A stretch of DNA of 64,000 nucleotides from assembly GCA_964557005.1 (NCBI GenBank), contig CAZKYI010000001.1:186001-250000 (forward strand). Reading direction: 5' to 3'. Of the stretch, positions 1-8,912 are shown piece by piece. The notes under the pieces were generated by a model. The model was not told where the DNA came from. It saw only the letters and a list, made by a program, of their open reading frames with translations, and made no database searches. Position 1 is the first letter of the stretch. Every line of letters starts with the position of its first letter. This DNA is from JBECKS01 sp964557005. Lineage in GTDB: Bacteria; Pseudomonadota; Gammaproteobacteria; Pseudomonadales; JBECKS01. Position numbers and translations under genes: made by a program.

Positions 1-126
1 TTCATTCATGTTGAGTGAAATAAAAAAAGCAGTGAGCAGTGTATGAGTGGTAAAAAAAACAGCAGTAACAAAAAATAGTCGTAACAAAACCTTATTATTT
101 AATCAGCATTTAATTGGAGAAATAAA
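1..126 (+). promoter_or_regulatory. ftsZ upstream region with Shine-Dalgarno
   Basis: This AT-rich stretch leads into ftsZ. A clear ribosome-binding site, GGAGA at 116-120, lies six bases before the ATG at 127 and fixes the start. ftsA normally precedes ftsZ, but the bases left here are too few to recognise its C-terminus in any frame. No convincing promoter was found; ftsZ is probably co-transcribed with upstream dcw genes. Confidence 0.5.
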
Positions 127-1287
127 ATGAGCACGTTTCAAATTCTCGACAACGTACCGGAAAACGCAGTCATCAAAGTAGTTGGTGTGGGCGGTGGCGG
201 TGGCAATGCCGTTAATCACATGGTTATCAGTCAGGTAGAAGGTGTGGATTTTATTTGCGCCAATACCGATGCGCAGGCCTTAAAAGGTTTGCGGGCAAAA
301 ACCTTCTCATTGCAATTAGGCGGTCAGGTGACCAAGGGGCTGGGTGCAGGTGCCGATCCTGAAAGAGGCCGACAGGCTGCGCTTGAAGACAAGGAGCGTA
401 TCGAAGAAGCCTTGAGAGATGCTGATATGGTGTTTATTACCGCAGGCATGGGCGGTGGTACTGGTACGGGTGCGGCTCCCGTTGTTGCGCAAGTGGCTAA
501 GGAAATGGGTATCCTGACGGTTGCGGTTGTTACAAAACCTTTTCCTTTTGAAGCACGCAAGCGCATGAAGATTGCTGAAAAAGGCATCGAGGAATTGTCT
601 CACTATGTCGATTCACTGATTACCATTCCCAATGAAAAATTGTTGTCAGTATTGGGTAAGGATACCAGCTTGCTCAATGCTTTCGAGGCAGCTAACAACG
701 TCTTGTTAGGTGCGGTGCAGGGGATTGCGGATTTGATTATTCGTCCCGGGCTAATCAATGTAGACTTTGCCGATGTCAGAACGGTGATGTCTGAAATGGG
801 CATGGCGATGATGGGTACAGGCACTGCAAGCGGTGAAGATAGAGCTGCGCAAGCGGCAGAAGCAGCCATCCGTAGCCCCTTGTTAGAAGACATCAATATC
901 CAGGGTGCCAGAGGTATACTGGTCAATATTACCGCTGGTGAAGATTTGTCTTTGGGGGAATTTTCTGCAGTGGGTGATACGGTTGAGAAATTTGCTTCTG
1001 ATGATGCCACTGTTGTTATTGGCACAGTGATTGATCCAAATATGGGTGACGACATCAAGGTAACGGTGGTTGCAACGGGAATTGGTGGTGCAGCTGTGAG
1101 AAAAGAAGGGATTTCAGTGGTGGTTGATAATCCTGTGCCGAGAAAGAATAACGGCGAGATTGATTATGCAGCACTTGAAAAGCCTACCATCAACCGTATG
1201 AATGGTACATTTGCAGCGACGGGTACAGATAAGCAAAACTATGAATTTCTGGACGTTCCGGCATTTATCAGAAAACAGGCAGATTAA
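127..1287 (+). CDS. ftsZ: cell division GTPase FtsZ
   Basis: Tubulin-like GTPase that polymerises into the Z-ring at midcell and recruits the division machinery. The 386-residue protein has the tubulin signature GGGTGTG at residues 109-115, an N-terminal glycine-rich nucleotide-binding segment (VGGGGGNAV, about 21-29), and a T7-loop-like NVDFADV near residue 210. The extreme C-terminus carries the conserved peptide (FLDVPAFIRKQAD) that binds FtsA and ZipA. Length is normal for gammaproteobacteria. lpxC follows after 18 bases, the usual end of the dcw cluster. Nothing is unusual in the sequence. Confidence 0.99.
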   Translation: MSTFQILDNVPENAVIKVVGVGGGGGNAVNHMVISQVEGVDFICANTDAQALKGLRAKTFSLQLGGQVTKGLGAGADPERGRQAALEDKERIEEALRDADMVFITAGMGGGTGTGAAPVVAQVAKEMGILTVAVVTKPFPFEARKRMKIAEKGIEELSHYVDSLITIPNEKLLSVLGKDTSLLNAFEAANNVLLGAVQGIADLIIRPGLINVDFADVRTVMSEMGMAMMGTGTASGEDRAAQAAEAAIRSPLLEDINIQGARGILVNITAGEDLSLGEFSAVGDTVEKFASDDATVVIGTVIDPNMGDDIKVTVVATGIGGAAVRKEGISVVVDNPVPRKNNGEIDYAALEKPTINRMNGTFAATGTDKQNYEFLDVPAFIRKQAD

Positions 1288-1305
1288 GGTGAGCCAGAAA
1301 ACATT

Positions 1306-2226
1306 ATGATTAAACAACGCACTGTCAGAAATATCATTCGTGCCAAGGGTGTGGGTTTGCACACGGGTCAGGATATTTATTTAACCCTCAGACCGGCACC
1401 GGTAGATTCAGGCATTATTTTCAGGCGTGTTGATCTGGATCCAGTGGTCGAAATACTGGCGAAAGCCGAAAACGTGGGTGAAACAACCTTGTCCAGCACC
1501 ATCGTGTCAAACGGTGTGAAAGTTTCAACGGTAGAGCACTTGTTGTCGGCGATGGCAGGTTTGGGGATTGATAATGCCTATGTCGATGTCAGTGCGCCTG
1601 AAGTGCCGATTATGGACGGCAGCTCAGGGCATTTTGTATTTCTTCTGCAATCGGCAGGCATCCATGAGCAGGATGCACCCAAGAAATTTATCCGTGTGAA
1701 AAAGAAAATCACGGTTAAGGGTGCAGACAAGGAAGCCAGCTTTATGCCTTTTGAGGGTTTCAAGATTTCTTTCACCATTGAATTTGATCACCCTGTTTTC
1801 AAAAAACGCCCCAGTCAGGCGAGTGTGGATTTTTCGAGCACTTCCTTTGTGCGTGAAGTCAGCCGTGCAAGAACTTTTGGGTTTATGCAGCAGGTTGATG
1901 AATTACGTGCCAATAATCTGGCTCTGGGTGCCAGCCTCGATAATGGCATTGCGGTTGGTGACGACGATATTGTCAATGAAGATGGTTTTCGCAGTGATGA
2001 TGAATTTGTGAAGCACAAAATGCTCGATGCCATTGGTGATTTGTATCTTTTGGGTTACAGCCTGATTGGTGAATATGTCGGCCACAAGTCAGGGCATGAA
2101 TTGAATAACAAATTGCTGCTCACGCTGCTGGCAGACAAGGACGCATGGGAACTGGTGACCTTTGAAGATGCAAACAGTGCACCGATTTCCTACATGCAGC
2201 CTGTGCTGATGCCGGAACCCGACTAA
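1306..2226 (+). CDS. lpxC: UDP-3-O-acyl-N-acetylglucosamine deacetylase LpxC
   Basis: Zinc deacetylase that catalyses the committed step of lipid A synthesis in the cytoplasm. At 306 residues it is full length. The zinc ligands are visible as H78 (TVEHLLSAMAGLG), H237 and D241 (KHKMLDAIGDL), and the catalytic His is H264 (HKSGHELNN). It follows ftsZ by 18 bases, the standard order. Its stop overlaps the stop of the convergent DUF721 gene in a shared CTAA at 2223-2226. In enterobacteria LpxC is controlled by FtsH proteolysis; whether that applies here cannot be read from the DNA. Confidence 0.99.
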   Translation: MIKQRTVRNIIRAKGVGLHTGQDIYLTLRPAPVDSGIIFRRVDLDPVVEILAKAENVGETTLSSTIVSNGVKVSTVEHLLSAMAGLGIDNAYVDVSAPEVPIMDGSSGHFVFLLQSAGIHEQDAPKKFIRVKKKITVKGADKEASFMPFEGFKISFTIEFDHPVFKKRPSQASVDFSSTSFVREVSRARTFGFMQQVDELRANNLALGASLDNGIAVGDDDIVNEDGFRSDDEFVKHKMLDAIGDLYLLGYSLIGEYVGHKSGHELNNKLLLTLLADKDAWELVTFEDANSAPISYMQPVLMPEPD

Positions 2227-2738
2227 TCCGCTTTTTCCCCGTGTTGGGCAAGACGTTTTAAGACTTCCTTCATTTTTAGATCGGTGCTGCTTTCAGCAAG
2301 GCTTTCCAGTAAGGCGGCATTGCTTTGGCTGATTTTTCTCATTCTGGCCTGCTGGCTGTACCTTTTTTGGTAAATTGGCCGCACTTCCACCTTGAGTCGG
2401 GAAAACAGGTCGATGCCCTTTTTGCTATTCACAATATCCAGAATCGCCTGATGATGATGGCGTAACTGCGTTGCCAGCACCGCGTTGCCAGTCTGAATCA
2501 ACAGGGTGGGCGGGGACGCGGAATTCACATAAAAACCTTTGGCTTCCATACCACAGTGTCTGGCAATGCTGTTGGCCAGTTCTGTTTCATTTGCATGGCG
2601 CGCGCGATAAACCGCCAGTTGCTGGCTGTTGGTTTCATCGTGATTTTTATACCGTTTATCCTTGATTTGGCTTTTGTATGGTGGCTTATCTTGTAGCATG
2701 ATTGCCCGATTCATCTTCATTGTTAAAAGCAAATTCAT
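2223..2738 (-). CDS. DUF721 (DciA-like) protein
   Basis: A 171-residue basic protein with a DUF721/DciA-type N-terminal fold (about residues 40-125, including the run LATQLRHHHQAIL) and a charged C-terminal tail. DciA-family proteins help load the replicative helicase in bacteria that lack DnaC; assigning that role here is inference. The location between lpxC and an M23 peptidase gene ahead of secA matches the Pseudomonas-type order. The start is uncertain: in-frame ATGs occur at 2738, 2720, 2714 and 2699, and the first 13 residues look unlike conserved sequence. The gene is divergent from the peptidase gene with only 6 bases between the outermost starts, so a later start is attractive. Confidence 0.8.
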   Translation of the reverse strand: MNLLLTMKMNRAIMLQDKPPYKSQIKDKRYKNHDETNSQQLAVYRARHANETELANSIARHCGMEAKGFYVNSASPPTLLIQTGNAVLATQLRHHHQAILDIVNSKKGIDLFSRLKVEVRPIYQKRYSQQARMRKISQSNAALLESLAESSTDLKMKEVLKRLAQHGEKAD

Positions 2739-2744
2739 TCAAGC

Positions 2745-3674
2745 ATGAAACTGATTTTAATCACAAGCCCAAAGAGTAGCCGCAATCGCTATGAGCTTGG
2801 CTTAACAGGGATTCTGCTGCTTGCGCTGGTGTTACTGGGCGGCAGCCTTGGTTTGGCCTATGCCGGTTTCAGGAGTTTGCAGGCTTTTGAAGATGTACAT
2901 CTTAACCGTGCGATTGCAGAGCAGTGGAAACAGAAAATTACCGAAGACAAACACGTGCTGCTGGAGATGAAGGCGCAAATAGAGCTTGAAATGCAGGCCT
3001 TTCAGTTGAGCTTTGCGCAGGCGCAAACACGCCTGATTCGTCTGGAAGCGTTGGGCGAAAGACTGTTGCAGTCGGGTAAAATCGATGAGAGTGAATTCAA
3101 CTTTTCGCAACAACCCGCTGTCGGTGGACTGGAGCAGGATATTTCAGGCGATGGCTACGAAAAACCCTATTTTGTGAGTGATTTGAATGCGTTCCTGTTG
3201 AGACTGGAAGAACGGGAAACCCAGATGGCGGTGCTCGATAGCCTGCTTAAAAATGCTTTACTTGAAAAAGAAGTATTTCTGGCTGGTCGGCCGGTCAAGC
3301 AAGGATGGATGTCTTCTTTTTTTGGAAAACGGCTTGATCCGTTTACAGGCAAGCTGGCTTATCACAAAGGAGTTGATTTTGCGGGTAAGGAAAATGCAGA
3401 AATCATTGCCGTTGCATCGGGTGTGGTGATCTGGAGCGGTGATCGTTATGGTTACGGCAACATCGTTGAAATTGATCACGGGCAAGGCTTTAAAACCCGT
3501 TATGCGCACAACAAGAAAAATCTGGTCGAAACCGGTGAAATTGTACGCAAGGGACAAACCATTGCATTGATGGGCAGCACAGGACGTTCAACAGGGCCAC
3601 ACACACATTTTGAAGTGATTAGAAACGGGCAGGCGGTTAATCCGGAACATTACGTATACAGGGACAATCGCTAA
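2745..3674 (+). CDS. membrane-anchored M23 (LytM) peptidase
   Basis: Predicted inner-membrane protein with a periplasmic LytM domain, a family that cleaves peptidoglycan cross-bridges or activates amidases. One transmembrane helix spans about residues 19-40. A charged helical region likely to form a coiled coil follows (about 45-115). The M23 domain covers about 190-300, and all metal and catalytic residues are present: H207 and D211 (HKGVD), H255 (YAH) and H286-T-H288. An intact HxH suggests an active enzyme rather than an EnvC/NlpD-type activator. It sits directly before secA, where enterobacteria have secM; no secM-like gene is seen. Confidence 0.93.
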   Translation: MKLILITSPKSSRNRYELGLTGILLLALVLLGGSLGLAYAGFRSLQAFEDVHLNRAIAEQWKQKITEDKHVLLEMKAQIELEMQAFQLSFAQAQTRLIRLEALGERLLQSGKIDESEFNFSQQPAVGGLEQDISGDGYEKPYFVSDLNAFLLRLEERETQMAVLDSLLKNALLEKEVFLAGRPVKQGWMSSFFGKRLDPFTGKLAYHKGVDFAGKENAEIIAVASGVVIWSGDRYGYGNIVEIDHGQGFKTRYAHNKKNLVETGEIVRKGQTIALMGSTGRSTGPHTHFEVIRNGQAVNPEHYVYRDNR

Positions 3675-3706
3675 CGCTTCTTACCTTCATGTCCTTGGTT
3701 ATTGCA

Positions 3707-3721
3707 TGTAGAATAGCGCCC
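3707..3721 (+). promoter_or_regulatory. putative secA promoter -10 region
   Basis: A TAGAAT hexamer at 3709-3714 lies in the 75-base gap before secA, with a weak -35-like TTCATG at 3686-3691 (17-base spacer). It sits inside the 12-mer TGTAGAATAGCG (3707-3718), which recurs exactly upstream of the mutT/thiE gene. Transcription would start near 3721, leaving a leader of about 29 bases before ATG 3750. No SecM-type arrest peptide is encoded. Confidence 0.4.
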
Positions 3722-3749
3722 CGTTTACCCTTCGCAGTTGAATATCCGC

Positions 3750-6503
3750 ATGATTGTTAATCTCCTCAAGCGCGTTTTTGGAACCAAAAACGGTCGTGAA
3801 CTCAAACGCATCTCAAAAACTGTCCAGCAAATCAACAGTTTTGAAGAAGCTATTTCAAAACTGGGTGACAGCGAATTACAAGCCAAAACTGCCAGTTTCA
3901 AACAGGCGCTCAGTCAGGGCAGCACGCTTGATGACATTCTGCCCGAAGCCTTTGCGGTGGTGCGCGAAGCCGCGAAGCGAACCCTGGGTTTAAGGCACCA
4001 TGATGTGCAGTTGATAGGTGGTATCGCCCTGCATGAAGGCAAAATTGCCGAGATGCGTACTGGCGAAGGAAAAACGCTGGTGGCCACTTTACCCGCCTAC
4101 CTCAACAGTTTGCCGGCAGGGGGCGTGCATATAGTGACGGTGAACGACTATCTCGCCAAACGTGATGCGGAATGGATGAAGCCGATTTACGAATTTCTCG
4201 GTTTAAGCGTGGGCGTGGTGCTTTCAGATCAGCCACCCGATGAAAAACGCGAAGCCTATCGTGCGTCGATTACCTACGGAACCAACAATGAATTTGGTTT
4301 CGATTTTTTGCGCGACAATATGGCGTTCAGCATTCAGGGGCGTTTTCAAAGCCCTTTGAATTTTGCGATTGTCGATGAGGTGGATTCGATTCTGATTGAT
4401 GAAGCACGCACGCCCTTGATTATTTCGGGTGCAGTAGAAGACAACGCCATACTCTATAAAAAAATCAACACGCTCATTCCTCGCCTGAAACAGCAGGCCT
4501 ACGCGACCAAGGAAGAACTTGAAATTCCCGAAGGCAAGGAAGGCTATATTGTGCGTGCAGATTTCGTGATTAACGAAAAAGATCGCACGGTCGAGCTGAC
4601 TGAACAAGGCCATGAAAAAATTGAAGAGGCCATGCGTGAACTCAAATTACTCGACGAATTTGACAGCCTGTATTCCGCCGTAAATCTTGGCTTGTTGCAT
4701 CACGTGCATGCGGCACTGAAAGCGCACAAGATTTTTCATAAAAATGTCGATTACATTGTCCAGAATCAGCAAATTGTTATTGTAGATGAACATACTGGCA
4801 GAACCATGCCAGGTCGTCGCTGGTCTGAGGGCATTCATCAGGCAGTCGAAGCGAAGGAAGGTGTGCCGATTCAAAATGAATCACAAACACTGGCTTCAAC
4901 TACTTTCCAGAATTATTTTCGTTTATATAAAAAATTATCGGGCATGACGGGTACGGCAGATACCGAAGCTTCCGAATTCATGCAGATTTACAAACTGCCC
5001 GTGTTGGTGATTCCAACCAATAAACCGATGATTCGACAGGATCAGGAAGATTTGATTTATCTCAATCAAAAGGAAAAATTTGCCGCCATCGTTGAAGATG
5101 TTAAAGACTGCGTGGCGCGACAGGTGCCAGTGCTGGTCGGTACAGTTTCCATCGAAACTTCAGAGCTGCTTTCTGGCGTGCTACACAAAGCAGGCATAAA
5201 ACATCAGGTGTTAAATGCAAAATTTCATAAACAGGAAGCAGAAATTATTGCGCAGGCTGGTCGTCCAGGAATTGTAACCATTGCCACCAATATGGCGGGT
5301 CGTGGAACTGATATTGTGCTGGGTGGAAATTGGGAAGCGGAAGTTGCCAAACTTGAAAATCCTGATCAAGCCGAGATTCAGAAAATAAAACAAGCACAAC
5401 AAGTCAGACAAAAACAAGTGCTTGAAGCAGGTGGTTTGCAGATTATTGGTACCGAGCGCCACGAAAGCCGCAGGATTGATAACCAGTTGCGTGGTCGTTC
5501 CGGCAGACAGGGTGACCCGGGTGCAACCCGTTTTTATCTTTCGCTTGAAGATGATTTGATGCGCCGCTTTGCCAGTGATGGTGTGCGTAAAATGATGCAG
5601 AACATCGGTATGGAAGGTGAAGTGATTCAACATCGCTGGCTGACCAAAACCATTGAAAATGCACAGAAAAAAGTCGAGGCACGCAACTTTGATATTCGTA
5701 AATCCTTGCTCGAATACGATGATGTTGCCAATGACCAGCGTCTGGTGATTTATCAGCAACGCAAGGAAATTCTCGAAGCGGAAGACATTCAGGACAACAT
5801 TATTGCGATTCGCGAAGATGTGGCTGAAACCTTTGTCGCTAACTTTGTTCCACAAGGGAGTGTCGATGAACAGTGGGACATTGATGGTCTGGATGAAGAA
5901 CTGAAAAAAGAATTCAATCTTCAACTTTCAATCAAACGCTTGCTTGCGGAGGATCATCAGGCAGGTGAAGCAGAGATTTATCAAAAAGTACGTGAAGCTT
6001 TGCAGGAAGCGTATGCAAGAAAAGAACAAAGATATGGCACACCCGTCATGCGCAGTCTTGAAAAGCAAATCATGCTGGAGGTGCTTGACCGTCACTGGAA
6101 AGAGCATTTGGCACGTATGGATCATTTAAGACAGGGCATTGGCTTGCGTGGTTATGCACAAAAAAATCCCAAACAGGAATACAAGCTGGAAGCGTTCAAA
6201 TTATTTCAGGGCTTACTTGAAAGCATCAAGTACGAAACCATTCAGTTCCTCACCGTTGTAGAAATTCGTGATGCACAGGAAGTGGAACAAATGCAGCAAA
6301 AACTTGAAGCTTCAAACAAGGTTGAGATGGAACTTAAACATGAATCGGCTTCTGCCATGTCAGAACCGAATCAGGCGGGTGAAACTACACAAGCGGCTGC
6401 GCCTCAACCTTTTGTGCGTGAGCAGGCCAAGGTGGGGCGTAATGATGCCTGTCCTTGTGGTTCAGGTAAAAAATTCAAACAATGTCACGGGAAAATAGTC
6501 TAG
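3750..6503 (+). CDS. secA: preprotein translocase ATPase SecA
   Basis: Motor ATPase that drives unfolded preproteins through SecYEG. From ATG 3750 it has 917 residues, close to E. coli SecA, and starts MIVNLLKRVFG as family members do. A TTG twelve bases upstream (3738) is in frame but less likely. Walker A MRTGEGKT lies at about residues 102-109, and Walker B lies in VDEVDSILIDEARTPLIISG. The C-terminus ends in the zinc-binding SecB/ribosome-contact motif CPCGSGKKFKQCHG. Neither candidate start has a good Shine-Dalgarno. argJ overlaps or abuts the stop codon. Confidence 0.98.
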   Translation: MIVNLLKRVFGTKNGRELKRISKTVQQINSFEEAISKLGDSELQAKTASFKQALSQGSTLDDILPEAFAVVREAAKRTLGLRHHDVQLIGGIALHEGKIAEMRTGEGKTLVATLPAYLNSLPAGGVHIVTVNDYLAKRDAEWMKPIYEFLGLSVGVVLSDQPPDEKREAYRASITYGTNNEFGFDFLRDNMAFSIQGRFQSPLNFAIVDEVDSILIDEARTPLIISGAVEDNAILYKKINTLIPRLKQQAYATKEELEIPEGKEGYIVRADFVINEKDRTVELTEQGHEKIEEAMRELKLLDEFDSLYSAVNLGLLHHVHAALKAHKIFHKNVDYIVQNQQIVIVDEHTGRTMPGRRWSEGIHQAVEAKEGVPIQNESQTLASTTFQNYFRLYKKLSGMTGTADTEASEFMQIYKLPVLVIPTNKPMIRQDQEDLIYLNQKEKFAAIVEDVKDCVARQVPVLVGTVSIETSELLSGVLHKAGIKHQVLNAKFHKQEAEIIAQAGRPGIVTIATNMAGRGTDIVLGGNWEAEVAKLENPDQAEIQKIKQAQQVRQKQVLEAGGLQIIGTERHESRRIDNQLRGRSGRQGDPGATRFYLSLEDDLMRRFASDGVRKMMQNIGMEGEVIQHRWLTKTIENAQKKVEARNFDIRKSLLEYDDVANDQRLVIYQQRKEILEAEDIQDNIIAIREDVAETFVANFVPQGSVDEQWDIDGLDEELKKEFNLQLSIKRLLAEDHQAGEAEIYQKVREALQEAYARKEQRYGTPVMRSLEKQIMLEVLDRHWKEHLARMDHLRQGIGLRGYAQKNPKQEYKLEAFKLFQGLLESIKYETIQFLTVVEIRDAQEVEQMQQKLEASNKVEMELKHESASAMSEPNQAGETTQAAAPQPFVREQAKVGRNDACPCGSGKKFKQCHGKIV

Positions 6504-7699
6504 TGCAAACATACAGCATTGAAGGTGTAAAACTTGCTGCCTGTCATGCGGGCATACGCTATAAAAATCGCAACGATTTGAGTTTGATAGAAATTTGTGA
6601 AGGTGCGAGTGTGTCGGCGGTGTTTACCAAAAACGCATTTAGCGCGGCTCCCGTTGTTATTGCCAAACAGCATCTGGCAAAAAGACAAGCCTCACAAAAA
6701 TCCTATTTGCTCATCAATGCGGGTAATGCCAATGCAGGCACAGGTACACAAGGTGTGCAAGATGCCGAACAATCCTGCCAACTGTGCGCACAAGCTTTTG
6801 GCGTAGCGAAACAACAGGTATTACCTTTTTCTACGGGTGTGATTGGTGTGTTGCTGCCGATGCAGGTTATGGCGCATGGTGTGGAACTGCTGAGGCAGGG
6901 TGACATGACTGTAGATGGCTGGGCTGAAGTTGCACAGGCCATTCTAACAACCGATACCCGTGAGAAATTTTTCAGCAGGCAGGTTCAAATCAACGGCAAA
7001 CCGGTTCGCATAACAGGGATATGCAAAGGTTCCGGTATGATCAAGCCCAACATGGCCACTATGCTTGCGTATGTGGCTACCGATGCCAGCATAGAACAAA
7101 ACCTGCTCGACACTTTACTCATGCAAGCTAGCGATGTGTCATTCAACTGCATATCCGTCGATGGCGATACTTCAACCAATGATGCCTGTGTGTTGATTGC
7201 CAGTGGAAAAAGTGGCGTTGTGATTGATGAAAACAATCAGGCAATTTTTTATGCAGCCTTGCGTGATTTGTGCGTGAAACTGGCGCAAGCCATTGTTAGA
7301 GATGGTGAAGGCGCAACCAAATTTATTGAAATCGTGGTTGAAGGCGGCAGAAATGAAAAAGAATGCAGGGAAGTGGCCTTTACCATTGCGCATTCGCCCT
7401 TGGTGAAAACCGCGTTTTTTGCGAGTGATCCAAACTGGGGGCGCATTCTGGCTGCGGTTGGCAGAGCCGATATTGAGCAACTCGACGTGAACAAGGTTGA
7501 TATAAAACTGGGTGAAACTGCGCTGATTGAGCAAGGCGAGCTGTCAGCGAGCTATACCGAAGCACTTGGCCAGCAGGAAATGAACAAGCAGGATATTCAG
7601 ATTCGCGTGCACCTGAATCGCGGCGAAGCGTGTGCAACCGTATGGAGCTGCGATTTTTCCTATGATTACGTCAAAATTAATGCTTCATATCGCAGTTAA
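6482..7699 (+). CDS. argJ: glutamate N-acetyltransferase / amino-acid acetyltransferase ArgJ
   Basis: Bifunctional ornithine acetyltransferase of the cyclic arginine pathway. It transfers acetyl from N-acetylornithine to glutamate. The self-cleavage site that makes the alpha and beta chains is clear: KPNMATMLAY, with A192 and the nucleophile T193. The 405-residue length is typical. Two starts are possible: ATG 6482, overlapping secA by 22 bases, and GTG 6503, which overlaps the secA stop as TAGTG and has GGGA about ten bases upstream. The second gives a better family N-terminus. The overlap implies co-transcription with secA, as in Pseudomonas relatives. Confidence 0.97.
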   Translation: MSRENSLVQTYSIEGVKLAACHAGIRYKNRNDLSLIEICEGASVSAVFTKNAFSAAPVVIAKQHLAKRQASQKSYLLINAGNANAGTGTQGVQDAEQSCQLCAQAFGVAKQQVLPFSTGVIGVLLPMQVMAHGVELLRQGDMTVDGWAEVAQAILTTDTREKFFSRQVQINGKPVRITGICKGSGMIKPNMATMLAYVATDASIEQNLLDTLLMQASDVSFNCISVDGDTSTNDACVLIASGKSGVVIDENNQAIFYAALRDLCVKLAQAIVRDGEGATKFIEIVVEGGRNEKECREVAFTIAHSPLVKTAFFASDPNWGRILAAVGRADIEQLDVNKVDIKLGETALIEQGELSASYTEALGQQEMNKQDIQIRVHLNRGEACATVWSCDFSYDYVKINASYRS

Positions 7700-7714
7700 G
7701 CTGTTGTTATTTTT

Positions 7715-7730
7715 TGTAGAATAGCGGTGA
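7715..7730 (+). promoter_or_regulatory. second copy of TGTAGAATAGCG before mutT/thiE
   Basis: The 12-mer TGTAGAATAGCG (7715-7726) is identical to the one upstream of secA and contains the -10-like TAGAAT at 7717-7722. If it is a promoter, transcription would begin at about 7729, on the start codon itself, giving a leaderless message. No Shine-Dalgarno is visible, which fits that reading. The -35 region is poor, so the call is tentative. Confidence 0.35.
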
Positions 7731-8701
7731 TGGAAAACTGGATTCATGTCGTTGCTGCGGTGCTGGTTCAGGGACGGGCAGGCAGGTCACAGGTGTTTAT
7801 TGCAAAGCGCGCTGATGACAAGCATCAAGGTGGCTTGTGGGAATTTGCGGGCGGCAAGGTGGAAGCAGGTGAAACACCCTTGCAGGCCTTGCAGCGCGAA
7901 TTGAATGAAGAAATTGATATAGACATCGATACAGCCAGCACTCAGCCCTTTCTCAAAATTCGTCACCGTTATCCTGATAAAGCGGTACTGCTTGATGTTT
8001 ATCGCGTCAATGCTTTTTCAGGCAATCCGCACGGCAGGGAAGGCCAACAAACCCGTTGGGTTGCATTGACTGATTTACACCAGTTCCAGTTTCCAAAAGC
8101 CAATCGAAAAATTGTGAGTGCGTTGTGTCTGCCTGAGCAAATCGCGGTGAGTGCCGAAGCGTTTATCGAGTTGCCTGCTGAGAAACAACTTGAAAAATTA
8201 CAGAGCGCGATTGCTTTGGGTAGCACGGCAATTTTGCTTCGTAACAAACAGGCAACTGACCAACAATATGCAAGCGCTTTTAAAGCACTGCAAAGCATGA
8301 TTAGCCAAAATCATCTGCCACTTACGCTCATCTGTAATCGTATTGCGCTGGCAAACTCTGCTTCAAAAATGGAAGCGCTACATTTGAGTTCCAAAGAGCT
8401 GATGTGTTATACGGAAAGGCCGGTTACAAAAAGTATGCTGTTAAGTGCGGCTTGTCATAATGAAGCAGAACTCAGGCAAGCTGAATTACTCGACTGTGAT
8501 TTTGTTTTTCTCTCTCCTGTGTTTGAAACTTCTTCGCACAGGGGTGCTCAATATCTGGGTTGGGAAAAGGCGCAGCAGTTGATTGAAGCAACGCATTTGC
8601 CAGTTATTACGCTCGGTGGCTTGGCACCTGCGGACATTCGAGAGGCAAAACAACGCGGTGCTTTGGGCGTGGCAGGTATTTCCTGCTTTGGTCTGGTATG
8701 A
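7730..8701 (+). CDS. Nudix hydrolase (MutT) fused to ThiE-like domain
   Basis: A two-domain protein of about 323 residues. Residues 1-130 are a MutT-type Nudix hydrolase, expected to degrade 8-oxo-dGTP. The Nudix box runs from GGKVEAGET through RELNEEID at about residues 42-65. Residues 135-323 resemble thiamine-phosphate synthase, with LSPVFETSSH and LGGLAPADI in the right order. The ThiE half looks degenerate: the usual ND pair reads NR (ICNRIALA) and the canonical phosphate-contact pattern is eroded, so thiamine synthesis is doubtful. This fusion is widespread next to secA/argJ in Pseudomonas-type genomes. GTG 7727 is an alternative start. Confidence 0.92.
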   Translation: MENWIHVVAAVLVQGRAGRSQVFIAKRADDKHQGGLWEFAGGKVEAGETPLQALQRELNEEIDIDIDTASTQPFLKIRHRYPDKAVLLDVYRVNAFSGNPHGREGQQTRWVALTDLHQFQFPKANRKIVSALCLPEQIAVSAEAFIELPAEKQLEKLQSAIALGSTAILLRNKQATDQQYASAFKALQSMISQNHLPLTLICNRIALANSASKMEALHLSSKELMCYTERPVTKSMLLSAACHNEAELRQAELLDCDFVFLSPVFETSSHRGAQYLGWEKAQQLIEATHLPVITLGGLAPADIREAKQRGALGVAGISCFGLV

Positions 8702-8705
8702 GTCT

Positions 8706-8912
8706 TTAATTGAGGGTTGGCTTGTTGTCTGACTCAAGCTCCAGAAAATCGTCAGGATATTCCACAAGGCTTGCAGGGATTTTGTGTGCTTCACTTGCCC
8801 AATCACCCAAATCAATCAGCTTGCATCTTTTTGAACAAAAAGGTCGATAGGGAAAATTTTCATTCCAGAGAATTTCAGTTTGGCAATGTGGGCAATGATA
8901 GGGTTTGCTCAT
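8706..8912 (-). CDS. yacG: DNA gyrase inhibitor / zinc-ribbon protein YacG
   Basis: A 68-residue zinc protein with four cysteines in the YacG pattern: C7, C10, C26 and C30 (CPHC...FCSKRC). E. coli YacG binds GyrB and inhibits gyrase. It is the last gene of the minus-strand pilBCD-coaE-yacG run. Its start codon overlaps the coaE stop (8909-8912), so the two are translationally coupled. It converges on mutT/thiE with 4 bases between stops. Confidence 0.95.
   Translation of the reverse strand: MSKPYHCPHCQTEILWNENFPYRPFCSKRCKLIDLGDWASEAHKIPASLVEYPDDFLELESDNKPTLN

Noticed and set aside
1..126. 3' end of ftsA
   Set aside because: Expected from gene order, but no frame in these bases shows a recognisable FtsA C-terminus, so it was not annotated.
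603..1058. Long open frame on the minus strand inside ftsZ
   Set aside because: It lies wholly within a certain gene, has no recognisable family features and mirrors ftsZ codon structure.
5211..5924. 237-codon open frame on the minus strand inside secA
   Set aside because: Antisense to conserved SecA sequence, with composition typical of a shadow frame and no domain pattern.
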